A stretch of 41,735 nt of DNA from Gammaproteobacteria bacterium (GCA_009841635.1 VXLJ01000004.1:1-41735), one strand, 5' to 3'. Positions 1 through 9,234 are shown, counted from the first letter of the stretch. Notes: generated by a model not told the origin, from the letters alone. Numbers and translations: made by a program.

Positions 1-307
1 GAAGCGTATCCTCGGCATCGCCAATACTTCGCTTAGCGTCGGCTTCCAGTTCTTCTTTTACGAACTTGAAATACACGGTATAGATGCGCACATCGTCACC
101 GTCTTCAACCACGAAAAACGGCGCTAGCTTGACACCGTGTTGTGCGGCCAACACCATGCCTGGCGATAGTTCATCCCGCTCATCGGCCACTAACGTGACA
201 TCAATTCGTCCGATGTTTCCCGAGCTGCGTAAACGTCGTTCAACGTCAGCACATTTTCGACACGGTTCGCCATTCTTGAGAATCTTTTTGACAAATGTGA
301 TTTTCAT
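1..307 (-). CDS. Thioredoxin-like protein next to CysH (C-terminus cut by window edge)
   Basis: Translating the minus strand from the ATG at 305-307 gives about 102 residues before the window edge, so the C-terminus is missing. The start reads MKITFVKKILKNGEPCRKC, with a CxxC pair at Cys16 and Cys19, followed by a basic helix and the segment LAPFFVVEDGDDVRIYTVY, which fits a small thioredoxin/glutaredoxin-like fold. Short proteins of this type lie beside, or are fused to, cysH in many gammaproteobacteria. I infer that it supplies or relays electrons to the reductase. It begins 9 bases after the cysH stop and is almost surely co-transcribed with it. The redox role is inference; the CxxC and the adjacency are seen directly. 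Confidence 0.8.
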   Translation of the reverse strand, partial: MKITFVKKILKNGEPCRKCADVERRLRSSGNIGRIDVTLVADERDELSPGMVLAAQHGVKLAPFFVVEDGDDVRIYTVYFKFVKEELEADAKRSIGDAEDTL

Positions 308-316
308 GGCAGAGTG

Positions 317-1030
317 CTATTCAGGGTCCGTGTTCTGAATATGCAATCCGCACTCTTTATCTTCTTCGTGTTCCCACCACCAGCGGCCCGCGCGTTCCGG
401 TTCGTCAGATTTGATCGCTCGCGTGCAAGGAGCGCAGCCGATAGATTTGTAGCCACGATCGTGCAATGCGTTGTATGGGACATCGTTTGCACGAATATAC
501 GACCAAACATCCGCAGAGCGCCAAGCCGCAAGAGGATTGAATTTCATGAGTTCATGATTGCGGGAGGAAAACGCTGTGTCTACTTGCTGGTGCGGCACAT
601 GAGTCCGCGTCGTGCCTTGATCGCGCCGTTGCCCGGTAATCCAAGCGTCCAAATCGTCTAATTTCCGTTCGAGTGAAGCGATCTTGCGGATGCCACAGCA
701 CTGGGTGTGACCGTCTTGATAAAAGCTGAACAAACCCTTTTCCCTGACAAATTCTTCAACAGCGTAGTTGTCAGGCGTCAGTACATCTAAGACGATATCG
801 TAAGTTTGTCGAACCTTTTCTATAAACTCGTGTGTTTCCTCATATAAACGTCCGGTATCGAGCGTGAATACGTGAAATGAGCTACCTAGGATGCGTGAGG
901 CCATATCAAGCAATACCACATCTTCCGCACCACTGAACGAGATTGCGATTCGATCACGATCGAACTGTCCAAAGGCTCGTTCTAGAACTTGCTGAGGTGA
1001 CGGTTCAACTTCGACGGCTAGGTTTGGCAT
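317..1030 (-). CDS. cysH: Assimilatory adenylyl-sulfate (APS) reductase, [4Fe-4S] CysH type
   Basis: This enzyme reduces adenylylsulfate to sulfite in cytoplasmic sulfate assimilation. With the ATG at 1028-1030 the product is 237 residues. The SFSGAED loop (31-37) is the PP-motif that binds the nucleotide. LDTGRLYEET follows at about 57-66. The iron-sulfur ligands are Cys111-Cys112 and Cys199-x2-Cys202, and the catalytic cysteine is in the C-terminal KECGLH at Cys227. The CC...CxxC set separates APS reductases from cluster-free PAPS reductases such as that of E. coli. The reading frame stays open to 1201, but the family does not need that extra N-terminus, so I use the internal ATG. No strong ribosome binding site is visible. 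The downstream thioredoxin-like gene suggests a two-gene unit. Confidence 0.93.
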   Translation of the reverse strand: MPNLAVEVEPSPQQVLERAFGQFDRDRIAISFSGAEDVVLLDMASRILGSSFHVFTLDTGRLYEETHEFIEKVRQTYDIVLDVLTPDNYAVEEFVREKGLFSFYQDGHTQCCGIRKIASLERKLDDLDAWITGQRRDQGTTRTHVPHQQVDTAFSSRNHELMKFNPLAAWRSADVWSYIRANDVPYNALHDRGYKSIGCAPCTRAIKSDEPERAGRWWWEHEEDKECGLHIQNTDPE

Positions 1031-1186
1031 GCGTGAAATTCTAGAAAGTGTTTGGCTAGCTTCTTGTTTACGGAAAAACCGGTGGCGTTCGGTGAGGTGA
1101 CACGCAAGGACCGTCGATTGATCCGCACCGAAATGCGCCGGAGATTCGAGGTAGCACGCACGCACCGTCACTCGAAATCCGAAGTA

Positions 1187-1348
1187 ATGCGTTCGGACCA
1201 TAAAACAATGTTGGCTGAATCATTGAAGCGTACGGCGGCACGCTTCGAGCTATTTGAGTCGAGGTTGGACGCGAGCTTAGAAAGACTTCGCGTATGGCTC
1301 ATAGTTTCTCAGTGGGCTAGCGTTGCCATTTTGATTGCTGTTTTCTAA
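1187..1348 (+). CDS. Small hypothetical tail-anchored protein
   Basis: I do not recognise this ORF with certainty. From the ATG at 1187 it encodes 53 residues; another ATG lies at 1208, and the frame is open back to 1052. The C-terminal part has a charged, heptad-like stretch (LKRTAARFELFESRLDASL) and then one hydrophobic segment ending VSQWASVAILIAVF. This is the layout of a short coiled coil with a C-terminal membrane anchor, loosely like the end of DUF1640/CCDC90-type proteins. It is divergent from cysH. The N-terminal part before 1187 looks non-coding. It may be a genuine small protein, a remnant of a longer one, or a chance ORF. Confidence 0.3.
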   Translation: MRSDHKTMLAESLKRTAARFELFESRLDASLERLRVWLIVSQWASVAILIAVF

Positions 1349-1507
1349 GGTTGGCCACAAATATTCGGTAGCTGAAGTTCGCTTCTGTAGAGGCAAGGCT
1401 ATTGATTCAATGGTTGCCCGATCAATAGCTAAGCAGACTTACCAATGGCGTGTCTTGAATACTGTTCTAGGTCGTACCCAGTTCTGTTATTTTGCAAATT
1501 TAGTAAC

Positions 1508-1530
1508 TAATTTAAATATCTTGTTGATAT
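1508..1530 (+). promoter_or_regulatory. Recurring intergenic motif, copy A (upstream of prpB)
   Basis: TAATT (1508-1512), seven bases ending TAT, then CTTGTTGATAT (1520-1530). The same layout with the same spacing occurs at 16933, 20371, 27307 and 27457. An A-rich run and ATATATTTA follow. It lies 225 bases before the prpB start. Function is unknown; a regulator site or small repeat is inferred from recurrence. Confidence 0.55.
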
Positions 1531-1569
1531 AAAAAAATATATTTAACTGAATTTTCATTTGTGGAGCGG

Positions 1570-1597
1570 TTTGACAGCGGCCGACTTGATTGTCAAA
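1570..1597 (+). promoter_or_regulatory. Inverted repeat with -35-like hexamer before prpB
   Basis: TTTGACA (1570-1576) and TGTCAAA (1591-1597) form perfect 7-base arms 14 bases apart. The left arm contains TTGACA, a consensus -35 hexamer, but the bases 17 to 18 downstream are not a clear -10. It may be an operator or part of the prp promoter. The arms are seen directly; the role is inference. Confidence 0.35.
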
Positions 1598-1754
1598 TCT
1601 TCGGTGTGACGGTCATCATCTTTCTACTCTTAGTCTCATGGAATCAATGGCCGGTACTGGTGGCGTAACTACCCGCTGCAGGTAAAGGGCTTCGTAAAAT
1701 CACGTTTCGTCGCACTCGGCGGCGTAGAACAACGTATAGATGATGTGCTGACAA

Positions 1755-2636
1755 GTGAATCCCGGCGACACATTTAGACACGCAATTGAAGATGAACGGC
1801 CATTGCAGATTGTGGGCGTCATCAATGCCTATGCGGCGATGCTAGCTGAGAGTGTGGGTTTTCGCTGTATTTACTTGTCCGGGAGTGGCGTCGCAGCTGC
1901 TTCCCACGGTTTACCGGATCTGGGCATCACCTCTATGGAAGATGTATTAGCCGATGCGAGACGCATAACTTCTGCGAGTGAGCTACCGCTTCTGGTGGAT
2001 ATTGATACTGGCTGGGGCGGTGCTTTCAATATCGCTCGAACCATTCGTGCAATGGAGGAAGCGGGTGTCGCAGGTGTGCACATAGAAGACCAAGTTGCAC
2101 AAAAACGCTGCGGTCACCGCCCTAACAAAATGATTGTGCCGATTGAGGAGATGTGCGACCGTATTAAAGCTGCTACGGATGCGAAACGTGATTCATCCTT
2201 CGTCGTCATGGCTCGCACCGACGCGCTTGCGGTAAGTGGGATGGCTGCAACACTTGAACGTGTGAAAAGGTTCGAGGAAGCTGGGGCCGACGCAATTTTT
2301 GCTGAGGCGATGACTGCGCTAGACATGTATCGTGAAGTTACTAGTGCGACCAGTCTACCAGTGCTTGCCAATATGACCGAGTTCGGCAAAACACCTTTGT
2401 TTTCTACCGAGCAACTTCGTTCCGTTGGGGTTGCCATGGCACTTTACCCGTTGTCAGGATTCAGAGCCATGAGCAAAGCCGCGTTGCGAGTATTTGAAGG
2501 GATACGTAGCGAGGGGACTCAAGAACATCAACTAGATTTGATGCAAACTCGCGACGAGCTATATGAACATCTAGGTTATCACGCATTTGAGCAAAAGCTG
2601 GACGAACTATTTAGTAAGGAAGAAGCGAATGGTTGA
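1755..2636 (+). CDS. prpB: 2-methylisocitrate lyase
   Basis: PrpB splits 2-methylisocitrate into pyruvate and succinate, the last step of the methylcitrate cycle for propionyl-CoA. The 293-residue product has the normal length and the isocitrate lyase/PEP mutase barrel signatures. These are QIVGVINAY near the N-terminus, VDIDTGWGG (81-89) with the metal-binding aspartates, VHIEDQ (108-113), and KRCGHRPNK starting at 117 with the catalytic Cys119. KRCGH is the lyase signature and separates it from phosphonopyruvate-type relatives. The start is GTG at 1755; the next ATG would remove the first conserved strand. The end overlaps prpC by 8 bases, so translation is probably coupled. Upstream DNA carries an inverted repeat and a motif shared with sdh and suc. 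Confidence 0.95.
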   Translation: MNPGDTFRHAIEDERPLQIVGVINAYAAMLAESVGFRCIYLSGSGVAAASHGLPDLGITSMEDVLADARRITSASELPLLVDIDTGWGGAFNIARTIRAMEEAGVAGVHIEDQVAQKRCGHRPNKMIVPIEEMCDRIKAATDAKRDSSFVVMARTDALAVSGMAATLERVKRFEEAGADAIFAEAMTALDMYREVTSATSLPVLANMTEFGKTPLFSTEQLRSVGVAMALYPLSGFRAMSKAALRVFEGIRSEGTQEHQLDLMQTRDELYEHLGYHAFEQKLDELFSKEEANG

Positions 2637-3753
2637 CAAGAAGCTAGGTGGTGCCGGCCTGCGGGGTCAATCCGCTGGTGAAACAGAGTTGTGCACGGTC
2701 GGCAAAACCGGTACCGGACTTACCTATCGTGGCTATGACATTTCTGATCTTGCAGAAACCACAACGTTTGAGGAAGTTGCGCACCTCATTTTGTACGGTG
2801 AATTACCGAATAGTGCGCAACTTGAGGCTTATCGAACTAAATTAACTGCGCTACGAAGCTTGCCTGACGCAGTCAAAAAAACTCTTGAACAAATACCAAG
2901 CTCGACACACCCTATGGACGTCATGCGCACCGGTTGTTCGTTGTTGGGGAACTTAGAACCAGAAGGCAACTTTGAAAACCAGCAGGAAGTTGCAGATCGC
3001 TTACTCGCAGTAATGCCGTCGATCATTAATTACTGGTATCGGTATTCCCATGATGGGGTTCGCATTGACGTCAATACGACGACCGATTCTGTGGCGGGAC
3101 ATTTCTTGGCAACGTTGCTCGGCGATAACGTCGATCCGTTGTTCAAGCGCGTCATGGACGTGTCCTTGACTCTGTATGCCGAGCACGAATTCAACGCTTC
3201 TACTTTTACAGCGCGTGTGTGCGCTTCGACCCTATCCGATATGCACTCTTGTGTCACAGGCGCAATTGGGTCTTTGCGCGGTCCTCTACATGGTGGTGCC
3301 AATGAAGCAGCGATGGAATTGATTGAACAGTTCGATTCGCCAGCTGCCGCGAGAGCACGCATATTGGAAATGCTCGCCAGCAAAGAGGTGATCATGGGTT
3401 TTGGTCACGCAATCTACCGAGAATCAGATCCGCGCAATACGATCATCAAAGCCTGGGCTGCCCAATTGGCGGAAAAGGTCGGCGATGAGTCGCTGTACCC
3501 AATCTCCTGCGAGGTCGAGAAGACGATGTGGGACGAAAAGAAGCTGTTTGCCAATGCGGATTTCTTTCATGCTTCGGCTTATCACTTTATGGGCATACCC
3601 ACCAAACTCTTCACCCCCATATTTGTTTGTTCTAGAGTCACTGGTTGGACGGCACATGTCATGGAACAAAGGTCGAATAATCGCATCATTCGGCCAAGCG
3701 CAGACTACGTAGGCAATGCGCCACGAAAAGTCGCACCAATTGCAGAGCGGTAA
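2629..3753 (+). CDS. prpC: 2-methylcitrate synthase
   Basis: PrpC condenses propionyl-CoA with oxaloacetate to 2-methylcitrate. The ATG at 2629, behind AAGGA at 2616-2620, gives 374 residues, typical of the short citrate-synthase type used by PrpC. The catalytic triad is visible as His221 in GPLHGGANE, His260 in GFGHAIYR and Asp311 in [16 protein letters not shown] (184-192) is another family block. The N-terminal [14 protein letters not shown] resembles other methylcitrate synthases, and a hexameric gltA-type N-terminal extension is lacking. Overlap with prpB and position between prpB and prpD support the specific assignment over plain citrate synthase, although such enzymes often accept acetyl-CoA as well. 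No separate gltA is in the window. Confidence 0.94.
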   Translation: MVDKKLGGAGLRGQSAGETELCTVGKTGTGLTYRGYDISDLAETTTFEEVAHLILYGELPNSAQLEAYRTKLTALRSLPDAVKKTLEQIPSSTHPMDVMRTGCSLLGNLEPEGNFENQQEVADRLLAVMPSIINYWYRYSHDGVRIDVNTTTDSVAGHFLATLLGDNVDPLFKRVMDVSLTLYAEHEFNASTFTARVCASTLSDMHSCVTGAIGSLRGPLHGGANEAAMELIEQFDSPAAARARILEMLASKEVIMGFGHAIYRESDPRNTIIKAWAAQLAEKVGDESLYPISCEVEKTMWDEKKLFANADFFHASAYHFMGIPTKLFTPIFVCSRVTGWTAHVMEQRSNNRIIRPSADYVGNAPRKVAPIAER

Positions 3754-3991
3754 TTCACACTTCAAACAACCGTTGACGACGGCTTCTGCAGTTTGTTCGG
3801 TTCCTATTAGGCAAGAAGCTTCACGTGACGCTTATGCACGAGGGTATGGTTGATGTTTGCTCAAGGTAGCGTGTGCATCACGAACTATCGGCGTTCCAAA
3901 ATTCATTGCGTGGGAAATGTAGTTCCGCGCGAAGCCGAAGTCATGTTAGCGTGCAAAACAGATTTGCTTTTTTCAACATAAGGATTGTGAA

Positions 3992-5425
3992 TTGAGTCAG
4001 AACGTCGACGTGAATGTGCGCCCGAAGCCGGATGACGAACTCGTTGCGATCGCCGAGTATGTGAGTGCTTTTGAAGTAGAAAGTACCGAGGCCCTTAGTA
4101 CCGCACGTAACTGTTTACTCGATACGCTCGGGTGCGGATTCCTCGCCTTGCGCTTCCCGGAATGTGCGAAGATGCTTGGACCGCATGTTGCCGGTACCGT
4201 CGTGCCAAACGGTTCAAGGGTGCCAGGTACGTCCTATGTGCTAGATCCAGTCAAAGCAGCCTGGGACATCGGCTGTATGGTGCGTTGGCTTGATTTCAAC
4301 GATACGTGGTTAGCGGCGGAATGGGGACATCCTTCTGACAATTTAGGTGGCATCTTAGCCGTCACCGACTACTTGGCGCGACAATCGGGAAGTTCCAGAT
4401 TGACGATGCGCGATGTGTTGGTCGCCATGATCAAAGCGCACGAAATCCAAGGCTGTTTAGCATTGGAAAACAGTTTTAATCGTGTCGGTCTGGACCATGT
4501 ACTTCTCGTCAGAGTTGCGACTGCGGCGGTCGTTACCGGCCTTTTAGGTGGTTCAAAAGACCAAATCACTGATGTGCTTTCTCATGCCTTCATCGATGGT
4601 TCTAGTCTAAGGACCTATCGTCATTCACCAAACGCCGGACCAAGAAAATCGTGGGCGGCCGGCGACGCCACCAGCCGCGGCGTACAGTTAGCGCTGTTCG
4701 TAATGAAAGGTGAAATGGGTTATCCAAGCGCATTGAGTGCGCCTCAATGGGGTTTTTACGACGTCAATTTCAAGGGGCATCAGTTTGCGTTCCAGCGACC
4801 GTATGGCTCGTACGTCATGGAAAACGTGCTATTCAAGATTTCATATCCCGCAGAGTTTCATGCGCAAACTGCCGTCGAGGCCGCGTGCCGCTTGCACAAT
4901 GAGGTCGCACCGAGATTGGATAGCATCGAACGCATTGAATTGACCACGCATGAATCCGCGATTCGCATCATCAGTAAGTCTGGCGAGCTCAACAATCCTG
5001 CAGATCGCGATCACTGTTTGCAGTACATGACGGCCATTGGCTTACTGAAGGGCAATTTGATCGCGGAAGACTATGAAGATGACGTTGCGGCGGATCCAAG
5101 GGTCGATAGGTTGCGCGAATTGATGATCGTGAGCGAAGATGCTCGCTTTAGTCGCGAGTATCACGAACCTGATAAGCGTTCTATCGCGAATACGGTCCAA
5201 GTGTTCTTTAACGATGGTACGTCTACCGAAAGCGTCACCGTGGAATATCCATTGGGGCATCGACGTCGACGGGCGGAAGGGATCCCAGAATTAGAAGCTA
5301 AATTCCGGGCAAACTTAGCGACGTGCTTTCCTGCCAGCCGTATCGCAGCCATTGAAGACGTGGTTTTTGATCAGGCGAAGCTCGAAGCGCTACCAGTCGC
5401 TCAATTTGTCGATCTTTTTGTTTGA
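3992..5425 (+). CDS. prpD: 2-methylcitrate dehydratase (MmgE/PrpD family)
   Basis: PrpD dehydrates 2-methylcitrate to 2-methylaconitate, which aconitase then hydrates for PrpB. The 477 residues are close to the usual 480. Family features include the N-terminal helical LLDTLGCGF, the block RWLDFNDTW and the segment [27 protein letters not shown] lies in the middle of the chain. I choose the TTG start at 3992 because AAGGA (3980-3984) sits 7 bases before it, and no ATG is available near the conserved N-terminus. A 238-base gap separates it from prpC, so it may have its own promoter. No acnD/prpF pair is present, which fits the PrpD route rather than the AcnD route. Confidence 0.94.
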   Translation: MSQNVDVNVRPKPDDELVAIAEYVSAFEVESTEALSTARNCLLDTLGCGFLALRFPECAKMLGPHVAGTVVPNGSRVPGTSYVLDPVKAAWDIGCMVRWLDFNDTWLAAEWGHPSDNLGGILAVTDYLARQSGSSRLTMRDVLVAMIKAHEIQGCLALENSFNRVGLDHVLLVRVATAAVVTGLLGGSKDQITDVLSHAFIDGSSLRTYRHSPNAGPRKSWAAGDATSRGVQLALFVMKGEMGYPSALSAPQWGFYDVNFKGHQFAFQRPYGSYVMENVLFKISYPAEFHAQTAVEAACRLHNEVAPRLDSIERIELTTHESAIRIISKSGELNNPADRDHCLQYMTAIGLLKGNLIAEDYEDDVAADPRVDRLRELMIVSEDARFSREYHEPDKRSIANTVQVFFNDGTSTESVTVEYPLGHRRRRAEGIPELEAKFRANLATCFPASRIAAIEDVVFDQAKLEALPVAQFVDLFV

Positions 5426-5463
5426 ACAAAGATGAGTGAAGCTACAAATTCAGTGGTAAAGGT

Positions 5464-5985
5464 ATGAAGTTCGAACTAGAAGAGAATCAGGTTCAAACAC
5501 AAGGCGAGGTGTTCATCGCTAGCACGGCCATTGTGATTGGCCAGGTGCTATTGAAACATCAATCTTCGGTATGGTGGGGGGCTGTGTTGCGAGGGGACTA
5601 CGAGCTGATTACGCTAGGCGAACGCAGCAACGTCCAAGACAACTGCATTCTTCACATGGATGAGGGATATCCGGTCACAATCGGTGAGGGTACGACCGTA
5701 GGCCATAAAGTTGTACTCCACGGCTGTGAAGTTGGCGACAACAGCCTGATTGGCATCAATTCAGTCGTTATGAACGGCGTTGTCATCGGCAATGATTGCC
5801 TTATTGGTTCCAATACTCTGATTACAGAAGACAAGCAAATTCCCGATGGCAGTTTGGTCCTAGGTTCGCCAGGCAAGATTGTCCGCGAGCTGTCAGAAGA
5901 CGAGATAGAAGCTAATCGTGATTTCGCAGCGCGCTACGTGCGTAATTCGGCACGTTACCGCAACACGCTAAAACTGCAAGCCTGA
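5464..5985 (+). CDS. Gamma-carbonic-anhydrase-like hexapeptide protein (YrdA/PaaY type)
   Basis: This 173-residue protein is built almost entirely of left-handed beta-helix hexapeptide repeats, for example [20 protein letters not shown]. The three histidines expected to bind zinc in this family are visible in ILHMDEG, TVGHKV and [26 protein letters not shown] is the usual N-terminal block. The C-terminal helix [10 protein letters not shown] is also typical. Members are called gamma-carbonic anhydrases or PaaY-like thioesterases, and many are catalytically untested. It starts 38 bases after prpD and ends 10 bases before purT, so it may be co-transcribed with either. Its link to propionate metabolism is not established. 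Confidence 0.88.
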   Translation: MKFELEENQVQTQGEVFIASTAIVIGQVLLKHQSSVWWGAVLRGDYELITLGERSNVQDNCILHMDEGYPVTIGEGTTVGHKVVLHGCEVGDNSLIGINSVVMNGVVIGNDCLIGSNTLITEDKQIPDGSLVLGSPGKIVRELSEDEIEANRDFAARYVRNSARYRNTLKLQA

Positions 5986-5995
5986 CGAACTGAGC

Positions 5996-7198
5996 ATGGT
6001 TTCCATCGGTACGCCGCGCTCGCGCAGCGCCAAACGCGTTATGTTGCTGGGTAGCGGCGAACTAGGCAAGGAAGTTGCTATTGAGCTACAGCGGCTTGGT
6101 TGTGAAGTCATCGCAGTCGATCGCTATGCCAACGCCCCTGCGATGCAGGTAGCACATAGCTCGCATGTCATAAACATGCTCGATGAACCGGTGCTCTACA
6201 ACCTCATCGTATCGGAAGCACCAGATTTGGTGGTGCCGGAAATTGAAGCCATCGCGACTGAAGCGCTGCTTCGCATCGAAGAGCAAGGGACTCGCGTTAT
6301 CCCGTCGGCACGTGCCGCCAACCTAACCATGAATAGACGCGGTATTCGCGAGTTGGTCGCGACTGAACTCGGCATTCTCACGTCACCGTATCAGTTCGTC
6401 GAATCACTCGACGAACTCAAGGATGCGGTTGCCAAGCTTGGTTTACCTTGTGTCGTGAAACCGGTCATGAGCTCCTCTGGCAAAGGGCAATCTACGGTGA
6501 AGGTGGAGACAGACATTGAAGCATCTTGGGAGTACGCGCTCGCAGGCACGCGCGGGGGTGCGGATTCTCTAATCGTTGAAGGATTTATCGACTTCGACTA
6601 TGAGATTACGTTGCTAACGATCCGTCACTGTGACGGTGTATCGTTTTGTGCCCCCATTGGTCATAGGCAGGAAGGTGGCGACTATCGTGAGTCGTGGCAA
6701 CCGCAGCCCATGCATGCAGCGGTGCTTGCAGAGTGTCAAACGATTGCTGCTAGCGTAAGCGACGCCCTTGGTGGGTTTGGATTGTTTGGCATGGAATTCT
6801 TTATTCAAGGCGACAAGGTTTATTTCAGCGAAGTTTCACCACGACCGCATGACACTGGCCTAGTCACGCTCATCAGTCAAAACATGTCTGAGTTCCAGCT
6901 GCATGCGCGAGCTATATTGGGGTTGCCAGTTCCCGGTATTGAGCAATACGGTCCCGCTGCCTCTTGTCCTGTCTTGGTTAAAGGCGAATCAAACGCAGTT
7001 GAATTTCACGACCTTGAGTGGGCGTTGCGAGAACCTCACACCGACATCCGCTTATTCGGCAAACCTGAAGTGAACGGTTCGCGACGCATGGGTGTCGGCT
7101 TAGCGCTACGCAAATCTATCAAGGAAGCTCGAGCCATGGCGTGTGCTGTCGCAGATCGCATTTCAGTGCAGCCTGGCCACGTAGTAAGCAAAGCGTGA
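5996..7198 (+). CDS. purT: Formate-dependent phosphoribosylglycinamide formyltransferase 2
   Basis: PurT makes formylglycinamide ribonucleotide from GAR, formate and ATP in purine synthesis. It is an ATP-grasp enzyme. The 400-residue length matches the family (about 392). The N-terminal Rossmann-like part has [21 protein letters not shown]. The ATP-grasp core includes [14 protein letters not shown] and the metal/ATP site block [20 protein letters not shown], followed by [10 protein letters not shown]. These are PurT-specific and exclude PurK, its close relative. It is an alternative to folate-dependent PurN and so ties formate to purine synthesis. A hairpin lies 9 bases after the stop, before the leuA leader. 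No clear ribosome binding site precedes the ATG. Confidence 0.96.
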   Translation: MVSIGTPRSRSAKRVMLLGSGELGKEVAIELQRLGCEVIAVDRYANAPAMQVAHSSHVINMLDEPVLYNLIVSEAPDLVVPEIEAIATEALLRIEEQGTRVIPSARAANLTMNRRGIRELVATELGILTSPYQFVESLDELKDAVAKLGLPCVVKPVMSSSGKGQSTVKVETDIEASWEYALAGTRGGADSLIVEGFIDFDYEITLLTIRHCDGVSFCAPIGHRQEGGDYRESWQPQPMHAAVLAECQTIAASVSDALGGFGLFGMEFFIQGDKVYFSEVSPRPHDTGLVTLISQNMSEFQLHARAILGLPVPGIEQYGPAASCPVLVKGESNAVEFHDLEWALREPHTDIRLFGKPEVNGSRRMGVGLALRKSIKEARAMACAVADRISVQPGHVVSKA

Positions 7199-7206
7199 TG
7201 CAAAAA

Positions 7207-7233
7207 ACTGGCACATCTCGTCACCGTGCCAGT
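7207..7233 (+). terminator. Stem-loop after purT, possible terminator
   Basis: ACTGGCAC (7207-7214) and GTGCCAGT (7226-7233) form a perfect 8-base stem with an 11-base loop, starting 9 bases after the purT stop. There is no run of T directly after it, so a Rho-independent role is uncertain. It separates purT from the leu promoter. Confidence 0.45.
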
Positions 7234-7245
7234 GAACTTGGTTTC

Positions 7246-7251
7246 TATAAT
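7246..7251 (+). promoter_or_regulatory. -10 element of the leuA leader promoter
   Basis: A perfect TATAAT lies at 7246-7251. No good -35 hexamer is present at 16-18 bases upstream. The predicted transcription start, about 7 bases downstream, falls at about 7258-7259, almost on the leader ATG at 7261. Confidence 0.5.
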
Positions 7252-7260
7252 TTTCCGGCG

Positions 7261-7338
7261 ATGAAAGCTCTTCTTTCTGCGGTTCAAGGACGAACCCACA
7301 CGACATCTCTGCTGCTGTCACTGCGCCTGCCGGTGTAG
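7261..7338 (+). CDS. leuL: Leucine-rich leader peptide of leuA (attenuator)
   Basis: A 25-codon ORF runs from ATG 7261 to TAG 7336-7338 and ends 74 bases before leuA. Seven of its 25 residues are leucine: two CTT codons at 7270-7275, then three CTG in a row at 7309-7317, and further CTG codons at 7321 and 7327. Its end reads TSLLLSLRLPV. The stop codon lies in the loop of a hairpin (7329-7343). This is the classical layout of a leucine-sensing attenuator, in which ribosomes stall on Leu codons when leucyl-tRNA is scarce. There is no Shine-Dalgarno sequence before the ATG. The sequence pattern is seen; leucine control is inferred. Confidence 0.7.
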   Translation: MKALLSAVQGRTHTTSLLLSLRLPV

Positions 7339-7372
7339 CCGGCGTATTTCTTTCCTAAGGGACTGATGTCCC
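7329..7372 (+). promoter_or_regulatory. Attenuator hairpins before leuA
   Basis: Two small perfect stems follow the Leu codons. The first is GCCGG (7329-7333) with CCGGC (7339-7343), loop TGTAG, followed by GTATTTCTTT, which looks like a weak intrinsic terminator. The second is GGGAC (7359-7363) with GTCCC (7368-7372), loop TGAT. AAGGGA (7357-7362) can instead pair with TCCCTT (7382-7387), so mutually exclusive folds are possible. Which fold is terminator and which is antiterminator cannot be settled by eye. Confidence 0.5.
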
Positions 7373-7412
7373 ACCACTAAATCCCTTCCTTCTCAGCCAC
7401 GAGAATAAGTTG

Positions 7413-9116
7413 ATGCTCACGTCGCCAACGCCCGGCCGTCGCGCTGGGGTTATGCCTTACGACAAATATCGCGCTTTTCCGCCCATTGATCTGCCGAATC
7501 GGACTTGGCCCAACGCGCAAATTTCAACGCCACCGCGTTGGTGCAGCGTCGATCTACGAGATGGGAATCAAGCGCTTATCGACCCTATGAACGTCGATGA
7601 GAAAATGGCCATGTACCAGCTCCTGCTAGAGATTGGCTTTAGCGAAATAGAAGTTGGATTTCCAGCAGCATCGCAAATGGATTTCGATTTCTGCCGGACC
7701 ATCATCGAAGATGGCCTCATTCCTGAAGGCACTTTAGTACAGGTTCTATGTCAAGCACGACCTGAGTTGATCCAACGAACCGTCGATGCGTTGCGAGGTG
7801 CCGAAGGTGCGATCTTCCACCTCTACAACTCAACTTCAACGCTGCAACGCGACGTCGTATTCAACATGGACCGCGCAGGAATAATCGATCTTGCCGTCAA
7901 AGGCACGGAATTGGTTCGCGATATCACGCGCGATCTTGCGGGCACAAAAGTGCTGTTTGAGTATTCACCCGAGAGCTTTACCGGCACCGAACTCGATTTC
8001 GCAGTCGAGATATGCGACGCAGTCGCAGAAACCTGGGGCGCCACCCCTGAAGAACCGGTTATCTTGAATTTGCCATCTACGGTAGAGATGGCGACACCAA
8101 ATGTCTACGCGGATCAAATCGAATATTTCTGCACGAATTTCCCGAATCGGGATCGCGCCGTGGTCAGTTTGCATACGCACAACGATCGAGGGACCGGCAT
8201 CGCCGCTACCGAGTTAGCACTTATGGCTGGGGCTGAGCGTGTGGAAGGCACGCTTTTCGGCAACGGCGAACGAACCGGCAACTGCGACATCATGACGATG
8301 GCTATGAATTTGTTTTCCCAAGGCGTCGATCCGCAGCTTGACTTTCGCGACATGCCGCGCATCAGGCGCATCGCCGAGAATGTAACCAAAATCGATGTGC
8401 ACGAACGGCATCCGTATGCAGGCGACCTTGTATTCACGGCCTTTTCTGGTTCGCACCAGGACGCGATTAAAAAAGGCATGGCTGTCGTAGACGAAGATCG
8501 CTGGGAGGTCCCTTACCTGCCAATCGATCCCGCCGATGTGGGTTCCTCCTACAAGGAAACCGTACGGGTAAATAGTCAATCGGGCAAAGGCGGCGTCGGC
8601 TTCATTCTCGAGCAACACTTTGGCATATCCCTACCACGAGCGATGCTGCAAGAGTTTGCGAAGGAGGTTCAAGTTCTAACAGAAAAGTTGGACCGCGAAG
8701 TCAGACGTAGCGAGATCTTGCAAGCTCTATTCGATACATTTGAAGCGCAGGCTGGCCCCTACGCCTTGTTGAACTACGATCTAAACAATGCGGCCAACGA
8801 CACGCTGGTATGCAACGGTACGGTGCAAGTTTCGGAGAACGAAGTTCAAATTCAAGGCCGAGGATCGGGACCCATCGAAGCATTTGTGAACGCGATGGTT
8901 GCAACACTCAATGAGCCGCTGAATATTGCCGCGTATCACGAGCACGCGTTAGGTGGTGGTGATGTCGTCGGCAAGGATGCGCAAGCCGTAGGGATCGTAT
9001 CGATCGAGTTTACTGAAGGATCATGCTTTGGCGTGGGTCGAAGCAAAAATACTGTGACGGCTTCATTACTAGCGATTATTTCAGCGCTCAATCGGCGTTG
9101 GTCGCAACGCCAATAG
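7413..9116 (+). CDS. leuA: 2-isopropylmalate synthase
   Basis: LeuA condenses acetyl-CoA with 2-oxoisovalerate, the committed step of leucine synthesis. The 567-residue product belongs to the long LeuA type common in Pseudomonas and relatives. KYRAFPPIDLPNRTWP marks its N-terminus, DLRDGNQAL (47-55) carries the catalytic/metal site, and HTHNDRGTG near residue 255 binds the metal. FGNGERTGN and the stretch PYLPIDPADVG follow. The last third is the regulatory domain that binds leucine. ATG 7413 directly follows an in-frame TTG at 7410; another ATG at 7452 would also keep the conserved part. The leader peptide and hairpins upstream suggest attenuation on top of allosteric feedback. It is convergent with the next gene. 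Confidence 0.95.
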   Translation: MLTSPTPGRRAGVMPYDKYRAFPPIDLPNRTWPNAQISTPPRWCSVDLRDGNQALIDPMNVDEKMAMYQLLLEIGFSEIEVGFPAASQMDFDFCRTIIEDGLIPEGTLVQVLCQARPELIQRTVDALRGAEGAIFHLYNSTSTLQRDVVFNMDRAGIIDLAVKGTELVRDITRDLAGTKVLFEYSPESFTGTELDFAVEICDAVAETWGATPEEPVILNLPSTVEMATPNVYADQIEYFCTNFPNRDRAVVSLHTHNDRGTGIAATELALMAGAERVEGTLFGNGERTGNCDIMTMAMNLFSQGVDPQLDFRDMPRIRRIAENVTKIDVHERHPYAGDLVFTAFSGSHQDAIKKGMAVVDEDRWEVPYLPIDPADVGSSYKETVRVNSQSGKGGVGFILEQHFGISLPRAMLQEFAKEVQVLTEKLDREVRRSEILQALFDTFEAQAGPYALLNYDLNNAANDTLVCNGTVQVSENEVQIQGRGSGPIEAFVNAMVATLNEPLNIAAYHEHALGGGDVVGKDAQAVGIVSIEFTEGSCFGVGRSKNTVTASLLAIISALNRRWSQRQ

Positions 9117-9234
9117 TTGCCTGGCTGTTTAACTCGGTCGTTCTTACCTTAAACGTTGGTTCGACCTGGTCTTAACTATGTGCGTGCTAGCTGATGTGAC
9201 CTGGCTGAAATGGCTTTGTATGCCAGCAACCGCG

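Larger units (their letters stand above)
1349..1754. other. Intergenic region upstream of prpB
   Basis: This 406-base stretch has no convincing gene; a 65-codon ORF at 1335-1532 has no family resemblance and runs into AT-rich DNA. The AT-rich core at about 1490-1560 holds one copy of a motif seen also near sdh and suc. An inverted repeat that includes a TTGACA hexamer follows at 1570-1597. The prpB promoter should be here, but I see no -10 element at good spacing. No prpR or GntR-type regulator gene is present. Confidence 0.6.

Noticed and set aside
1524-1530. FNR/Anr box reading of the TTGAT in the recurring motif
   Set aside because: An FNR site needs TTGAT-N4-ATCAA; the second half is missing in all five copies.
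1335-1532. 65-codon ORF upstream of prpB
   Set aside because: No family resemblance, ends in the AT-rich motif region, and its last third is the low-complexity tail of that region; probably chance.
1640-1652. 13-base match GGAATCAATGGCC shared with 40040
   Set aside because: Several 13-base matches are expected by chance in 41 kb, and the flanks do not match.
1999-2010. TATTGATAC in prpB and GTTGATATT in htpG as further motif copies
   Set aside because: Both encode conserved protein residues and lack the TAATT block.
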